Source: UBA4615 sp046046245 (GTDB lineage: Bacteria > Pseudomonadota > Gammaproteobacteria > Burkholderiales > Burkholderiaceae_E). From it: 64,000 nucleotides of DNA. Below the pieces are notes generated by a model. The model was not told the DNA's origin. It saw only the letters and a program-made list of their open reading frames with translations, and ran no database searches. A program made the translations under genes and the position numbers. Below are positions 51,341 to 61,622 of the stretch, piece after piece. How positions within the stretch are numbered: position 1 is the first letter of the stretch; every line of letters begins with the position of its first letter. Location of the stretch: the NCBI GenBank assembly GCA_046046245.1, contig JBJOKE010000031.1:29089-93088 (forward strand), given 5' to 3'.

Positions 51341-52194
51341 CCGCCGCCACCGTCGAGTCCTCGGGCCTGCTGGAAGGCGCGCCCCGCGCCAGCGTGGAGG
51401 ACGCCTGGCAGACGCTGAACACCCGCTATGCGATCGGCACCGGCGTGCTGCTCGCGGCGCTCGCGCTGATGTGGGCCGTGGGCCTCGGGCCGGGTGCGAC
51501 GCGCGGCGACCCGGCGCCCGCGGCGCAGGCCTCGGGCGCCGCCCCGCGCGCGGCCGGCGAGGCCGGCGGCACCACCGCACCGGTCGCGCGCGCCTCGAGC
51601 GGCGATGCGGCCGGCCCGGCGGGCACCACCTCGTCCGGACCGTCCGCGAACGGCGCGATCGGTTCGACGCCGGCCGGTGCATCGGGCGCGGCGTCCTCCG
51701 CAGCCCCTGCCGGCGCATCGGGCGCGGCGTCTAGCGCCGCCGCCGCAGGCGCCTCGAGCGCCCCCGCCCCGAACGGCAACGCCAGCCCGTCGGGCGTCAC
51801 CGCGCCCGCCGCCCCGAACGGCGCCCAGGGCAGCGCCTCGGCCGCCGCCACCGCGCCCCTGCCCAAGCCCGTCGCCGGCGCCCCGGTGGCCCGCCTCTAC
51901 TTCGAGCCCAGCCAGTCCTGGCCCTCGGGCGAGGTCGGCCCGCGACTCGCGCCGGTGCTGGCGCGGCTGAAGGCCGAGCCGGATACCAAGGCGCTGGTGA
52001 GCGGCTACCACGACCGGCGCGGCTCGGCCGAGCGCAACGCGAAGCTCGCGCAGACCCGCGCGCAGTCCGTGCGCCGCGTGCTGATCCGCGAAGGCATCGC
52101 GGCCGACCGGATCGTGCTCGCCAAGCCCCAGCAGACGCAGGGCAGCGGCCCGGACCGCGAGGCCCGGCGCGTCGAGGTCACCGTCGCCCGCTGA
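51337..52194 (+). CDS. OmpA-family protein with membrane anchor and Ala/Pro-rich linker
   Basis: 285 residues: a cytoplasmic N-tail, one hydrophobic helix at about 31-52, a long Ala/Ser/Gly/Pro linker (about 55-180) with 12-residue repeats, and an OmpA/MotB-like domain from about 186 (ARLYFEPSQSWP, GYHDRRGSAERNAKLAQTRA, REARRVEV). The domain matches the tail of HppA at 25747-28188. It probably spans the inner membrane with the OmpA domain in the periplasm, contacting peptidoglycan. ATG 51337 overlaps the preceding gene (ATGA). Confidence 0.75.
   Translation: MTAATVESSGLLEGAPRASVEDAWQTLNTRYAIGTGVLLAALALMWAVGLGPGATRGDPAPAAQASGAAPRAAGEAGGTTAPVARASSGDAAGPAGTTSSGPSANGAIGSTPAGASGAASSAAPAGASGAASSAAAAGASSAPAPNGNASPSGVTAPAAPNGAQGSASAAATAPLPKPVAGAPVARLYFEPSQSWPSGEVGPRLAPVLARLKAEPDTKALVSGYHDRRGSAERNAKLAQTRAQSVRRVLIREGIAADRIVLAKPQQTQGSGPDREARRVEVTVAR
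51676..51760 (+). repeat. 36-bp repeats in the OmpA-gene linker
   Basis: The sequence GGYGCATCGGGCGCGGCGTC begins at 51676 and again 36 bases later at 51712, with a degenerate third copy at about 51748. It encodes the 12-residue repeat GASGAASSAAPA of the linker. Such repeats can change copy number. Confidence 0.7.
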
Positions 52195-52254
52195 GCCGCG
52201 CCCGTCGCGGCCCTCGCGGCCGCGGCGCGAGTCGCGCCGGGAGCCGTGGCGCGG

Positions 52255-52302
52255 ACCTCGGCGCGAACCTCGGCGCGAACCTCGGCGCGAACCTCGGCGC
52301 GA
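52255..52302. repeat. Four-copy 12-bp tandem repeat
   Basis: ACCTCGGCGCGA occurs four times without interruption (52255, 52267, 52279, 52291), then a fifth degenerate copy. It lies between the OmpA gene stop (52194) and the lipoprotein gene stop (52318) and is not inside either gene. Period 12 keeps frame if read, but no gene crosses it. Confidence 0.85.
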
Positions 52303-52317
52303 ACCGCGCCGCGAGCC

Positions 52318-52743
52318 TCAGCGCAGCTTGCAGGCCAGCGGCGCGCCCAGCTCGCAGTAGGCCACCGGCTGCAGCAGCGCGAGACAGTTGCCCACCGCCT
52401 GCTGCCCGGCGAGCAGCTCGGCCGACAGCCGCTGGTGGTCCGCCGAGAGCCGCGACAGCGCGCCCTCGTCGGTACCGCGGATCGAATACGGCAGGAACCG
52501 CGACGGCCCGCCGCAGGGCAGCGCGCCCATCGGCAGCGCTCGGCAGTCCGCATCCACGCTGCACACCGCCGGCCCGATGCGGGTCTTGACCTCGACCTCG
52601 ATCGCGTCGACCCGCGTCGCGAGCGAGACCTCCTCGATCTTCGTGCCCTCGCCGCAGCCGGCCGCCAGCAGCGCCGCGGCCAGCACGGCCGGACCGATCC
52701 GCGGGACCGCCATGCGGCGCAGCCTCGCGACGCCGCGCCGCAT
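52318..52743 (-). CDS. Small lipoprotein, unknown function
   Basis: 141 residues from ATG 52743 (131 from ATG 52713). The signal ends in a clear lipobox LLAAGC, so it is lipid-anchored. The rest has five further cysteines (VCSVDADC, LPCGG, NCLALL, YCEL, ACKL), which likely pair in the periplasm. I do not recognise a family. The charge of the extended n-region MRRGVARLRR favours the longer form. It follows typA on the same strand by 45 bases. Confidence 0.6.
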   Translation of the reverse strand: MRRGVARLRRMAVPRIGPAVLAAALLAAGCGEGTKIEEVSLATRVDAIEVEVKTRIGPAVCSVDADCRALPMGALPCGGPSRFLPYSIRGTDEGALSRLSADHQRLSAELLAGQQAVGNCLALLQPVAYCELGAPLACKLR

Positions 52744-52787
52744 CGCCGCGCCACCCGCGAGCGCCTGCGCCCTCCCGATCACGCCCG

Positions 52788-54647
<1,860 letters not shown>

Positions 54648-54657
54648 GGAGGAGTGC

Positions 54658-55683
54658 CTATTCGTGAGGAGTCGTGATGTCGCGGGGCGCGGTGGCGAGC
54701 ACGCGCTGGGGCGCGAGCAGGCCGGGCGGAGCGAAGTCGGCGATGCCCAGCAGGCAGTCGCCGCGATAGACGCGCACCGGCCCCGCGGGCGCACGCGACA
54801 GCGGGGCACGGTCGTGATGATCCAGCACGATCCGTTGCCCCTTCATGAACCGGTCGGCGAGCGCGTCGGCGATCGCCACGGCGGGCAGGCCCGACACCAG
54901 CGTGTCGAGCGGCTGCAGGTACTGCCGACGCGCGTCGGCCTCGGCCGCCTCGAGCGCATCGAGCGGCACCGCCCGATCGAGCGACAGCTCGGCCACCCGC
55001 GTGCGCCGCAGCGCCACCAGGTGCGCGCCGCAGCCCAGCCGCTCGCCGATGTCGTGGGCGAGCGTGCGGATGTAGGTGCCCTTGGAGACGGTGGCGCGGA
55101 AGGTCGCCGCAGGCCGCGCCGCATCGCTGCGGTCCACGCCCAGCAGCTCGATCGCATGGACCGTCACCGCCCTCGCCTCGCGCTCGAGCGTCACGCCCGC
55201 GCGCGCGTAGTCGTACAGCGGCCGGCCGTCGCGCTTGAGCGCCGAGTGCATCGGCGGCACCTGCGCGATCGGCCCCTCGAAGGCCGCGCAGGCCGCGGCG
55301 ATCGCCGCGTCGTCGCACGCCACCGGCCGCTCGCTCAGCACCGCGCCCTCTGCGTCGCCGCTGTCGGTGGCGACGCCCAGCCGCATCGTCGCCTCGTAGG
55401 TCTTGTCGGCCGCGAGCAGGTCGTGCAGGAACTTGGTGGCCTCGCCGAAGGCCACCGGCAGCAGCCCGCTCGCCATCGGATCGAGCGTGCCGCCGTGCCC
55501 GGCCTTGGCGGCCGAGAAGGCGCGCCGCGCACGCTGCAGCGCGTCGTTCGAGCTCGGCCCCACCGGCTTGTCGAGCAGCAGCACGCCGTCGACCTTCATC
55601 CAGGTCTTCTTCGGCGGACGGGGCGACGCATCCGACCGACGCGGGCCCGATGCGGTCCGACCCACGCGTGCCGCCCCGTTCAC
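54658..55683 (-). CDS. truB: tRNA pseudouridine-55 synthase
   Basis: 341 residues. The catalytic Asp is D68 in GHGGTLDPMASGLLP; PVGPSSNDAL, SALKRDGRPLYDYARAG and TYIRTLAHDIGERL follow, then a C-terminal PUA-like part. The first 28 residues form an extra basic, disordered lead. GTG 55683 overlaps the rbfA stop as GTGA, the usual coupling in this operon; an ATG 28 codons further in (residue M29) is an alternative start. Confidence 0.95.
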   Translation of the reverse strand: MNGAARVGRTASGPRRSDASPRPPKKTWMKVDGVLLLDKPVGPSSNDALQRARRAFSAAKAGHGGTLDPMASGLLPVAFGEATKFLHDLLAADKTYEATMRLGVATDSGDAEGAVLSERPVACDDAAIAAACAAFEGPIAQVPPMHSALKRDGRPLYDYARAGVTLEREARAVTVHAIELLGVDRSDAARPAATFRATVSKGTYIRTLAHDIGERLGCGAHLVALRRTRVAELSLDRAVPLDALEAAEADARRQYLQPLDTLVSGLPAVAIADALADRFMKGQRIVLDHHDRAPLSRAPAGPVRVYRGDCLLGIADFAPPGLLAPQRVLATAPRDITTPHE

Positions 55684-56102
55684 TCGCCGCGCGGCGCGGG
55701 CGCGGCCGGCGCCGCGTCCTCGCCGTCGTCCGAGGCCCGCACCGAGTTCGCCTCGTCGATCAGCCGCGACAGCCCCACGCCGCGCTCCACCGAGCGGTCG
55801 TGCACGAAGCGCAGCTCCGGGTTCGTGTGGATCCGCACGCGCCGGCCCAGCTGCGAGCGCATGAAGCCCGCGCTGCGGCGCAGGCCTTCGAGCGTGCGGG
55901 CCACGGTCTCGTCGTCGCTCGGCAGCACCGTGAAGTGCACCGTCGCGTACGCGTAGTCGGGGGTGATGTCCACCGAGGTCAGCGTGACCATGCCGATCCG
56001 CGGGTCCTTGACCTCGCGGGCGATGATCTGCGCCAGCTCCTGATGGATCTGCTCTGCGACGCGGACCGACCGGTCCCCGCCGCTTCTCGAATGCCTGTTC
56101 AT
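55680..56102 (-). CDS. rbfA: 30S ribosome-binding factor A
   Basis: 140-residue KH-fold protein needed for 16S maturation. RVAEQIHQELAQIIAREVKDPRI, VDITPDYAYATVHFTVL and ELRFVHDRSVERG are diagnostic. The C-terminal tail after about 120 is acidic and Ala/Pro-rich, as in other betaproteobacteria. ATG 56102 is the natural start. It sits between infB and truB. Confidence 0.96.
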   Translation of the reverse strand: MNRHSRSGGDRSVRVAEQIHQELAQIIAREVKDPRIGMVTLTSVDITPDYAYATVHFTVLPSDDETVARTLEGLRRSAGFMRSQLGRRVRIHTNPELRFVHDRSVERGVGLSRLIDEANSVRASDDGEDAAPAAPAPRGE

Positions 56103-56194
56103 GCCTTAGCCGTCCGTACGTGCCGGGTGAACTCGGGCGCCGTCGGACGGCGGCGACCCGCGTGCGCCGCGGGTCGCGCCCTGTCCGCCGACGC

Positions 56195-59092
56195 TCAGAG
56201 CGTCCGCGCCACTTCCTTCACCTCGAACACCTCGAGCTGGTCGCCTTCCTTGATGTCGTTGTAGTTCTTCAGGGTCAGGCCGCACTCGAAGCCCTCGCGG
56301 ACCTCGCGCGCGTCGTCCTTGAAGCGCTTCAGCGAATCGAGCTCGCCGGTCCAGATCACCACCGAGTCGCGCAGCAGTCGCACGCGCGAGCCGCGCCGCA
56401 CCACGCCGTCGGTGACCATGCAGCCCGCGATGTTGCCGATCTTCGAGACCGAGAAGATCTGGCGGATCTCCACCGTGCCGATCGTCTCTTCCCGCTTCTC
56501 GGGCGCGAGCATGCCGCTCATCGCCGCCTTCACCTCGTCGACCGCGTCGTAGATGATGTTGTAGTAGCGGATGTCGACGCCGTTGGTCTCGGCGAGCTTG
56601 CGGGCGGCCTGGTCGGCGCGCACGTTGAACCCGATGACCACCGCCTTCGAGGCGGTCGCGAGGTTGATGTCGCTCTCGGTGATGCCGCCGACCGCCGCGT
56701 GGACGATCTGCACCTTCACCTCCTCGGTGGAGAGCTTGAGCATCGACTGCGACAGCGCCTCCTGCGAGCCCTGCACGTCGGCCTTGATGATGAGGGCCAG
56801 CGTCTGCGCGGCGCCCTCGGTCATCTGCTCGAGCATGTTCTCGAGCTTCGCGGCCTGCTGCTTGGCGAGCTTGACGTCGCGGAACTTGCCCTGGCGGAAC
56901 AGCGCGATCTCGCGGGCCTTGCGCTCGTCGGCGATGCTGACCGCCTCCTCGCCCGCGGACGGGACCTCGGACAGGCCCTGCACCTCGACCGGGATCGAGG
57001 GGCCCGCTTCCTGCACCGGCTTGCCGGCCTCGTCGAGCATCGCGCGCACCCGGCCGTAGGCCGAGCCCGCGAGCAGCACGTCGCCGCGCTTGAGCGTGCC
57101 CGACTGCACGAGGATCGTCGCGACCGGGCCCTTGCCCTTGTCGAGGCGCGCCTCGATCACGATGCCCTTGGCCGGCGCCTCGGCCGGTGCGGTCAGCTCC
57201 AGCACCTCGGCCTGCAGCAGCACGTTCTCGAGCAGGTCGTCGATGCCCTGGCCGGTCCGGGCCGAGACCGCGACGAACGGCGATTCGCCGCCGAACTCCT
57301 CGGGCACCACCTCCTGCGCGACCAGCTCCTGCTTGACGCGGTCGGGGTTGGCCTCCGGCTTGTCGATCTTGTTCATCGCCACCACGATCGGCACCTTGGC
57401 GGCCTTCGCGTGGTGGATCGCCTCGATCGTCTGCGGCATCACGCCGTCGTCGGCCGCCACCACCAGGATGACGATGTCGGTGGCCTTCGCGCCGCGGGCC
57501 CGCATCGCGGTGAACGCCTCGTGGCCCGGGGTGTCGAGGAAGGTGATGATCCCGCGCGGCGTCTCGACGTGGTACGCGCCGATGTGCTGCGTGATGCCGC
57601 CCGCCTCGCCGGCGGCGACCTTGGTGCGGCGGATGTAGTCGAGCAGCGAGGTCTTGCCGTGGTCGACGTGGCCCATGATGGTGACCACCGGCGGGCGCGG
57701 CAGCCGCTCCGCGTCGGTGTGCGCCGCCGTCTCCTCGAGCATCGCCTCGGGGTCGTCCAGCGCCGCGGCGATCGCCTTGTGGCCCATCTCCTCGACGACG
57801 ATCATCGCCGTCTCCTGGTCCAGCGGCTGGTTGATGGTGACCATCTGGCCCATCTTCATCATCAGCTTGATGACCTCGGCCGCCTTGACCGCCATCTTGT
57901 GCGCGAGGTCCGCGACCGTGATGGTCTCGGCCACGTGCACCTCGCGGACGATCGCCTCGGACGACTGCTGCTGCGCCGAATGATCGCGATCGTCACGGCC
58001 GCCGCGACCGCCCCGGCCGCGCGGGCCGCGCCAGCCGGCCGCGCCGCCCGACGAGTCGCCGCGCGTCTTGATCGCGCGGCGCTTGGCGGCGTCGTCCTGC
58101 CAGGTGGAGGACAGGTTCTCGGACTTGACGTGCTTCTTGACCGTGCCGGGCGCGGCGGGCGCGGGCGCACCGGGGCGCGCGGGCGCCGGCGCACCGGGCC
58201 GTGCGGCCGGGCGGTGCAGCGTCGTGGTGGTCTTGGCCTCGACCGGCGCGGGCGCCGGCGCCGGGGGCGGCGGCGCGGCCTCCATCGGCTTGGACGGACG
58301 GCGCGAGGCGGTCAGCAGCCGGTTGATCGCCGCCGCCTCCTCCTCGGCCTTGCGGCGCGCCGCCGACTGCGCGGCCGCCTCTTCCTGCGCCTTGCGGGCC
58401 GTCTCGGCGGCGGCCTGCGCGGCGAGGCGGGCGGCGTCGGCCGCGACCTGCGCGGCGCGCTCGGCCTCGGCGCTCTTCTCGGCCTCGGCCTCGCTCTGCG
58501 CGGCGGCGGCCTGCTGCGCCTTCAGCGCGGCGATCCGCTCCTGCTCGCGGCGGGCCTCCTCCTCGAGGCGCGCGGCCTCGGCCGCGGCTTCCTCGGCGCG
58601 CTTGCGCTCGGCCTCGGCGCGCTCCTCGCGTTCGCGCATCTCGCGCATCTCGCGTTCCTGGCGCTCGAGCGCTTCCTGCGCGCGGCGCTCCTCTTCCTCG
58701 CGCAGGCGCTGCTGCTCGATCTCCACCGGAGACGGCGCGCGCGCCGCGGGCGCCGCGGCCTCGGGGGCCTGCGCCTGGATCTCGGCGCCCTCGGCGTCGC
58801 GCTGCACGAAGACCCGCTTCTTGCGGACCTCGACCTGGATCGTGCGGGCCCGCCCGGTGGCGTCGGCCTGCTTGATCTCCGAGGTCTGCTTGCGCACGAC
58901 CGTGATCTTCTTCTTCGGCTCGTCGGCCCCGTGGGCGCGGCGCAGCGCCGTCAGCAGCTGGGCCTTGTCGGCCTCGGTCAGCAGGTCGTCGGCCGAGCGC
59001 TTCTGCAGGCCGGCGGCACGGAGCTGCTCGAGCAGCACCTCCGCCGGCACTTTGAGCTCGGCGGCGAAACTCGAGACGTTGGTGCTAGACAT
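56195..59092 (-). CDS. infB: Translation initiation factor IF-2
   Basis: Initiator-tRNA-binding GTPase, 965 residues, somewhat longer than in E. coli. An N-terminal IF2N domain (about 1-55) is followed by a long Glu/Arg/Ala-rich helical region (about 130-270) and a Pro/Ala stretch; the G-domain has GHVDHGKTSLL at about 473-483, DTPGHEAF and NKIDKP, then domains II, III and the C-terminal domain ending FEVKEVARTL. It starts 15 bases after nusA. The helical/charged linker is the variable part of this family. Confidence 0.97.
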   Translation of the reverse strand: MSSTNVSSFAAELKVPAEVLLEQLRAAGLQKRSADDLLTEADKAQLLTALRRAHGADEPKKKITVVRKQTSEIKQADATGRARTIQVEVRKKRVFVQRDAEGAEIQAQAPEAAAPAARAPSPVEIEQQRLREEEERRAQEALERQEREMREMREREERAEAERKRAEEAAAEAARLEEEARREQERIAALKAQQAAAAQSEAEAEKSAEAERAAQVAADAARLAAQAAAETARKAQEEAAAQSAARRKAEEEAAAINRLLTASRRPSKPMEAAPPPPAPAPAPVEAKTTTTLHRPAARPGAPAPARPGAPAPAAPGTVKKHVKSENLSSTWQDDAAKRRAIKTRGDSSGGAAGWRGPRGRGGRGGRDDRDHSAQQQSSEAIVREVHVAETITVADLAHKMAVKAAEVIKLMMKMGQMVTINQPLDQETAMIVVEEMGHKAIAAALDDPEAMLEETAAHTDAERLPRPPVVTIMGHVDHGKTSLLDYIRRTKVAAGEAGGITQHIGAYHVETPRGIITFLDTPGHEAFTAMRARGAKATDIVILVVAADDGVMPQTIEAIHHAKAAKVPIVVAMNKIDKPEANPDRVKQELVAQEVVPEEFGGESPFVAVSARTGQGIDDLLENVLLQAEVLELTAPAEAPAKGIVIEARLDKGKGPVATILVQSGTLKRGDVLLAGSAYGRVRAMLDEAGKPVQEAGPSIPVEVQGLSEVPSAGEEAVSIADERKAREIALFRQGKFRDVKLAKQQAAKLENMLEQMTEGAAQTLALIIKADVQGSQEALSQSMLKLSTEEVKVQIVHAAVGGITESDINLATASKAVVIGFNVRADQAARKLAETNGVDIRYYNIIYDAVDEVKAAMSGMLAPEKREETIGTVEIRQIFSVSKIGNIAGCMVTDGVVRRGSRVRLLRDSVVIWTGELDSLKRFKDDAREVREGFECGLTLKNYNDIKEGDQLEVFEVKEVARTL

Positions 59093-59107
59093 TCAAGTCC
59101 TTCCGGC

Positions 59108-60682
59108 TCAGGCCGACTCGTTCTCGAACCAGTGCGCGCGCGCCTTCATGATCAGCGACTTCGCACGTTCCTCGTCGAGCCCGGTGGCCTCGACCAGCTC
59201 GTCCACCGCGAGCTCGGCCAGGTCCTCGCGGGTGTGGACCTTCGCGTCGGCCAGCTTCGCGGCCAGGTCGCGGTCCATCCCTTCCAGGTTCAGCAGGTCC
59301 TCCGCGGTGCCCTCGAGCTTCTCCTCCTTGGCGATCGCCTCGGTGAGCAGCACGTTGCGCGCGCGGTCGCGCAGCTCGTTGACCGTGTCCTCGTCGAAGG
59401 CCTCGATCTCGAGCATCTCGTTCAGCGGCACGTAGGCCACCTCGTCCAGCGACGAGAAGCCCTCGTCGATCAGGATGTCGGCGACCTCCTCGTCCACGTC
59501 CAGCTTCTGCATGAACATGCCGCGCAGCGAGGCGCGCTCGGCCTCCTGCTTACCGGCACTTTCCTCGGCGGTCATGATGTTGATCTGCCAGCCGGTGAGC
59601 TCCGAGGCCAGGCGCACGTTGCGCCCGCCGGTGCCGATCGCCAGCGCGAGGTTGTCCTCGTCGACCACCACGTCCATCGAGTGCTTCTCCTCGTCGACCA
59701 CGATCGAGGAGACGTTGGCCGGCGCCAGCGCGCCGATCACGAACTGCGCCGGGTCCTCCGACCACAGCACGATGTCCACGCGCTCGCCGGCGAGCTCGCC
59801 GGTGACCGCCTGCACGCGCGAGCCGCGCACGCCCACGCAGGTGCCGATCGGGTCGATCCGGCGGTCCGTGGTGTGCACCGCGATCTTCGCGCGCACGCCG
59901 GCGTCGCGGGCGGCCGCCTTCACCTGCAGCAGCCCCTGCTCGATCTCGGGCACCTCCAGGCGGAAGAGCTCCATGATGAACTCGGGCGCCGTGCGCGAGA
60001 GGATCAGCTGCGGGCCGCGGCCCTCGCGGTTGATCCGCGCGACCCAGCCGCGGATGCGGTCGCCGACGCGGACGTTCTCCTTCGGGATCATCTGGTCGCG
60101 CGGCAGGCGCGCCTCGATCTTGCCCGACTCGATGACCGCGCCCTCGCGGTCCAGCCGCTTGATCGTGCCCGACAGCAGCGAGTCGCCGCGGCCGAGGAAG
60201 TCGTTGATGATCTGCTCGCGCTCGGCGTCGCGGATCTTCTGCAGGATCACCTGCTTGGCCGCCTGCGCGCCGATCCGGCCGAAGTCGATCGGCTCGAGCT
60301 CCTGCTCGATCCGGTCGCCGATCTCGATGCGGTCGGTGGGCTCGGCCGGCTCGCCCTCCTCCACCATCCGCCAGACCTTGAAGACCCGGCCTTCCTCGTC
60401 CTTGTCCTCGTAGTCCATCGCCACCCGCAGCTTGCGCGCCTCGGTGAGGATGAACTCCAGGTCGTGGTCCTCCATCTCGCCGTCGGGCACGACCTTCCAG
60501 CAGCGGAACGCGTCGTGCTCGCCGGACTCGCGGTCGATCTCGACCCGCACCTCGCAGTCCTCGTTGATGCGCTTCTTCGTCGCCGAGGCGAGCGCGCTCT
60601 CCAGGGCGGCGAACACCACCTCGCGGGCCACGCTCTTCTCGCGCGCCAGGGCATCGACCAGCAACAGCACTTCGCGGCTCAT
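59108..60682 (-). CDS. nusA: Transcription elongation/termination factor NusA
   Basis: 524 residues: N-domain that contacts RNA polymerase (1-130), S1 domain (about 135-200), two KH domains (about 230-345, with IGTCVGVRGSRVQAVTGEL) and two C-terminal acidic repeats (about 370-520) as in E. coli-type NusA. It can promote pausing, termination and antitermination, and its own operon has a terminator in its leader. It begins 9 bases after rimP. Confidence 0.97.
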   Translation of the reverse strand: MSREVLLLVDALAREKSVAREVVFAALESALASATKKRINEDCEVRVEIDRESGEHDAFRCWKVVPDGEMEDHDLEFILTEARKLRVAMDYEDKDEEGRVFKVWRMVEEGEPAEPTDRIEIGDRIEQELEPIDFGRIGAQAAKQVILQKIRDAEREQIINDFLGRGDSLLSGTIKRLDREGAVIESGKIEARLPRDQMIPKENVRVGDRIRGWVARINREGRGPQLILSRTAPEFIMELFRLEVPEIEQGLLQVKAAARDAGVRAKIAVHTTDRRIDPIGTCVGVRGSRVQAVTGELAGERVDIVLWSEDPAQFVIGALAPANVSSIVVDEEKHSMDVVVDEDNLALAIGTGGRNVRLASELTGWQINIMTAEESAGKQEAERASLRGMFMQKLDVDEEVADILIDEGFSSLDEVAYVPLNEMLEIEAFDEDTVNELRDRARNVLLTEAIAKEEKLEGTAEDLLNLEGMDRDLAAKLADAKVHTREDLAELAVDELVEATGLDEERAKSLIMKARAHWFENESA

Positions 60683-60691
60683 CCGAACCTC

Positions 60692-61351
60692 CTAGAACTT
60701 GACCTTGGGCACCAGCCGCGCCCGCTCGATCTCGTCGAGCGTGAACGACAGCCGGCGCACCGTCTCGACGCCCTCGCCGGGCGTGCCATCAGACGTGGGT
60801 TCCGCCGCGGGCTTGCGCGCGGGTTTCGCCGCGCCCTTCGCCACGCGGCCCTTGACCGGTGCGTTCACCGGCTTGCCGCTGCCCGGACGGCGCGCCACCG
60901 GCGCCTTCGGATCGGGCAGCTCCAGCGCCCAGCGCACGGCGCCGCCTTCCGCGGCCTCCTCGCGCACCAGCACGCCCTCGAAATTCCTGCGGCCCGACAG
61001 CGGCTCGCGCAGCCGGACCGCCACCTCCTCGCCCTCGAAGCGCTCGAAGTCCGTCGGGCGCTTGAGCGGCCGATCCAGACCCGGCGACGAGATCTCCAGC
61101 CGCGCGTAGTCCACGTTCTCGACCGTGAGCACGTGGGAGAGTTGGTGGCTGACCTTCTCGCAATCCTCGACGCGCACCGCGGGCGGCAGCGCATCCGCCG
61201 CACGAGAGGGATCGGGCAGGTAGGCCGAGGCCGGCAGATCGATCGTGACGCGCAGCAGCCCCCGACCGGCGATCTCGACTTCGACGAGTTCGTAGCCCAG
61301 TCCGCTCACGGTCCGTTCGATCACGGCTTGTACCGGCCCAACCACTGCCAA
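60692..61351 (-). CDS. rimP: Ribosome maturation factor RimP
   Basis: 219 residues with a TTG start at 61351. AAGGAAGGA lies 5 bases before that TTG, which decides against the GTG two codons later and against the GTG at 61465 that reads through the terminator. The RimP core is clear (VQAVIERTVSGLGYELVEVE, VEDCEKVSHQLSHVL, LEISSPGLDRPLK, RRNFEGVL). A basic Lys/Pro/Ala insert of about 40 residues precedes the last strand (SFTLDEIERARLVPKVKF). It opens the rimP-nusA-infB operon. Confidence 0.9.
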   Translation of the reverse strand: MAVVGPVQAVIERTVSGLGYELVEVEIAGRGLLRVTIDLPASAYLPDPSRAADALPPAVRVEDCEKVSHQLSHVLTVENVDYARLEISSPGLDRPLKRPTDFERFEGEEVAVRLREPLSGRRNFEGVLVREEAAEGGAVRWALELPDPKAPVARRPGSGKPVNAPVKGRVAKGAAKPARKPAAEPTSDGTPGEGVETVRRLSFTLDEIERARLVPKVKF

Positions 61352-61406
61352 CGATGTCCTTCCTTGCCCGATTGTCCCGCCCGGCGCCCGTGCGGGTCCG
61401 TACAGG

Positions 61407-61434
61407 AAAAAAAAATGGGCTTGGCCAGCCCATT
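61407..61434 (-). terminator. Strong intrinsic terminator in front of rimP (attenuator candidate)
   Basis: On the minus strand AATGGGCT (61434-61427 read leftward) pairs with AGCCCATT (61421-61414) across a 5-base loop, and is followed by nine T residues (A9 at 61407-61415). It lies 55 bases before the rimP start on the transcribed strand. It either attenuates the rimP-nusA-infB transcript or ends the higA transcript from upstream. This is the best-formed terminator of the window. Confidence 0.85.
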
Positions 61435-61622
61435 CACTTCTTTCGAACCCTCGCCCGAACCACACGGCACGGGAGCGAGGTGTCTAGCCTGTCGAGTATA
61501 TCCGATAAACCATCGGGAAGCGAGCGGTCGATGCAGGGCCGCGGGTTCCGTGGTATGGGGTCTTTCTCGGCCGGTCAGGGCGGGCTCGTCAGGGCACTGT
61601 CCGGTCGGTCGAACGGCCTGGC
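61435..61622 (-). promoter_or_regulatory. rimP-nusA-infB leader: -10 element and upstream hairpin
   Basis: 188 bases without a gene. On the minus strand TATACT at 61500-61495 is a good -10 (the -35 is poor), giving a start near 61488. A hairpin (61449-61453 with 61476-61480 and an inner CCCG/CGGG, separated by a 2-base bulge) follows, then the intrinsic terminator at 61434-61407. That arrangement is the usual plan of a leader attenuator. No tRNA gene is present, unlike metY upstream of rimP in E. coli. Confidence 0.5.

Noticed and set aside
61465..61465. GTG at 61465 as the start of rimP
   Set aside because: It would require translation straight through the terminator stem; the TTG at 61351 has a strong Shine-Dalgarno at the right distance and begins the family-like sequence.
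61435..61490. tRNA gene suspected upstream of rimP because of GGTTCGAA-like sequence in the leader and the known metY-rimP order in E. coli
   Set aside because: No acceptor stem, anticodon loop or CCA pattern can be folded; the sequence instead ends in an intrinsic terminator.
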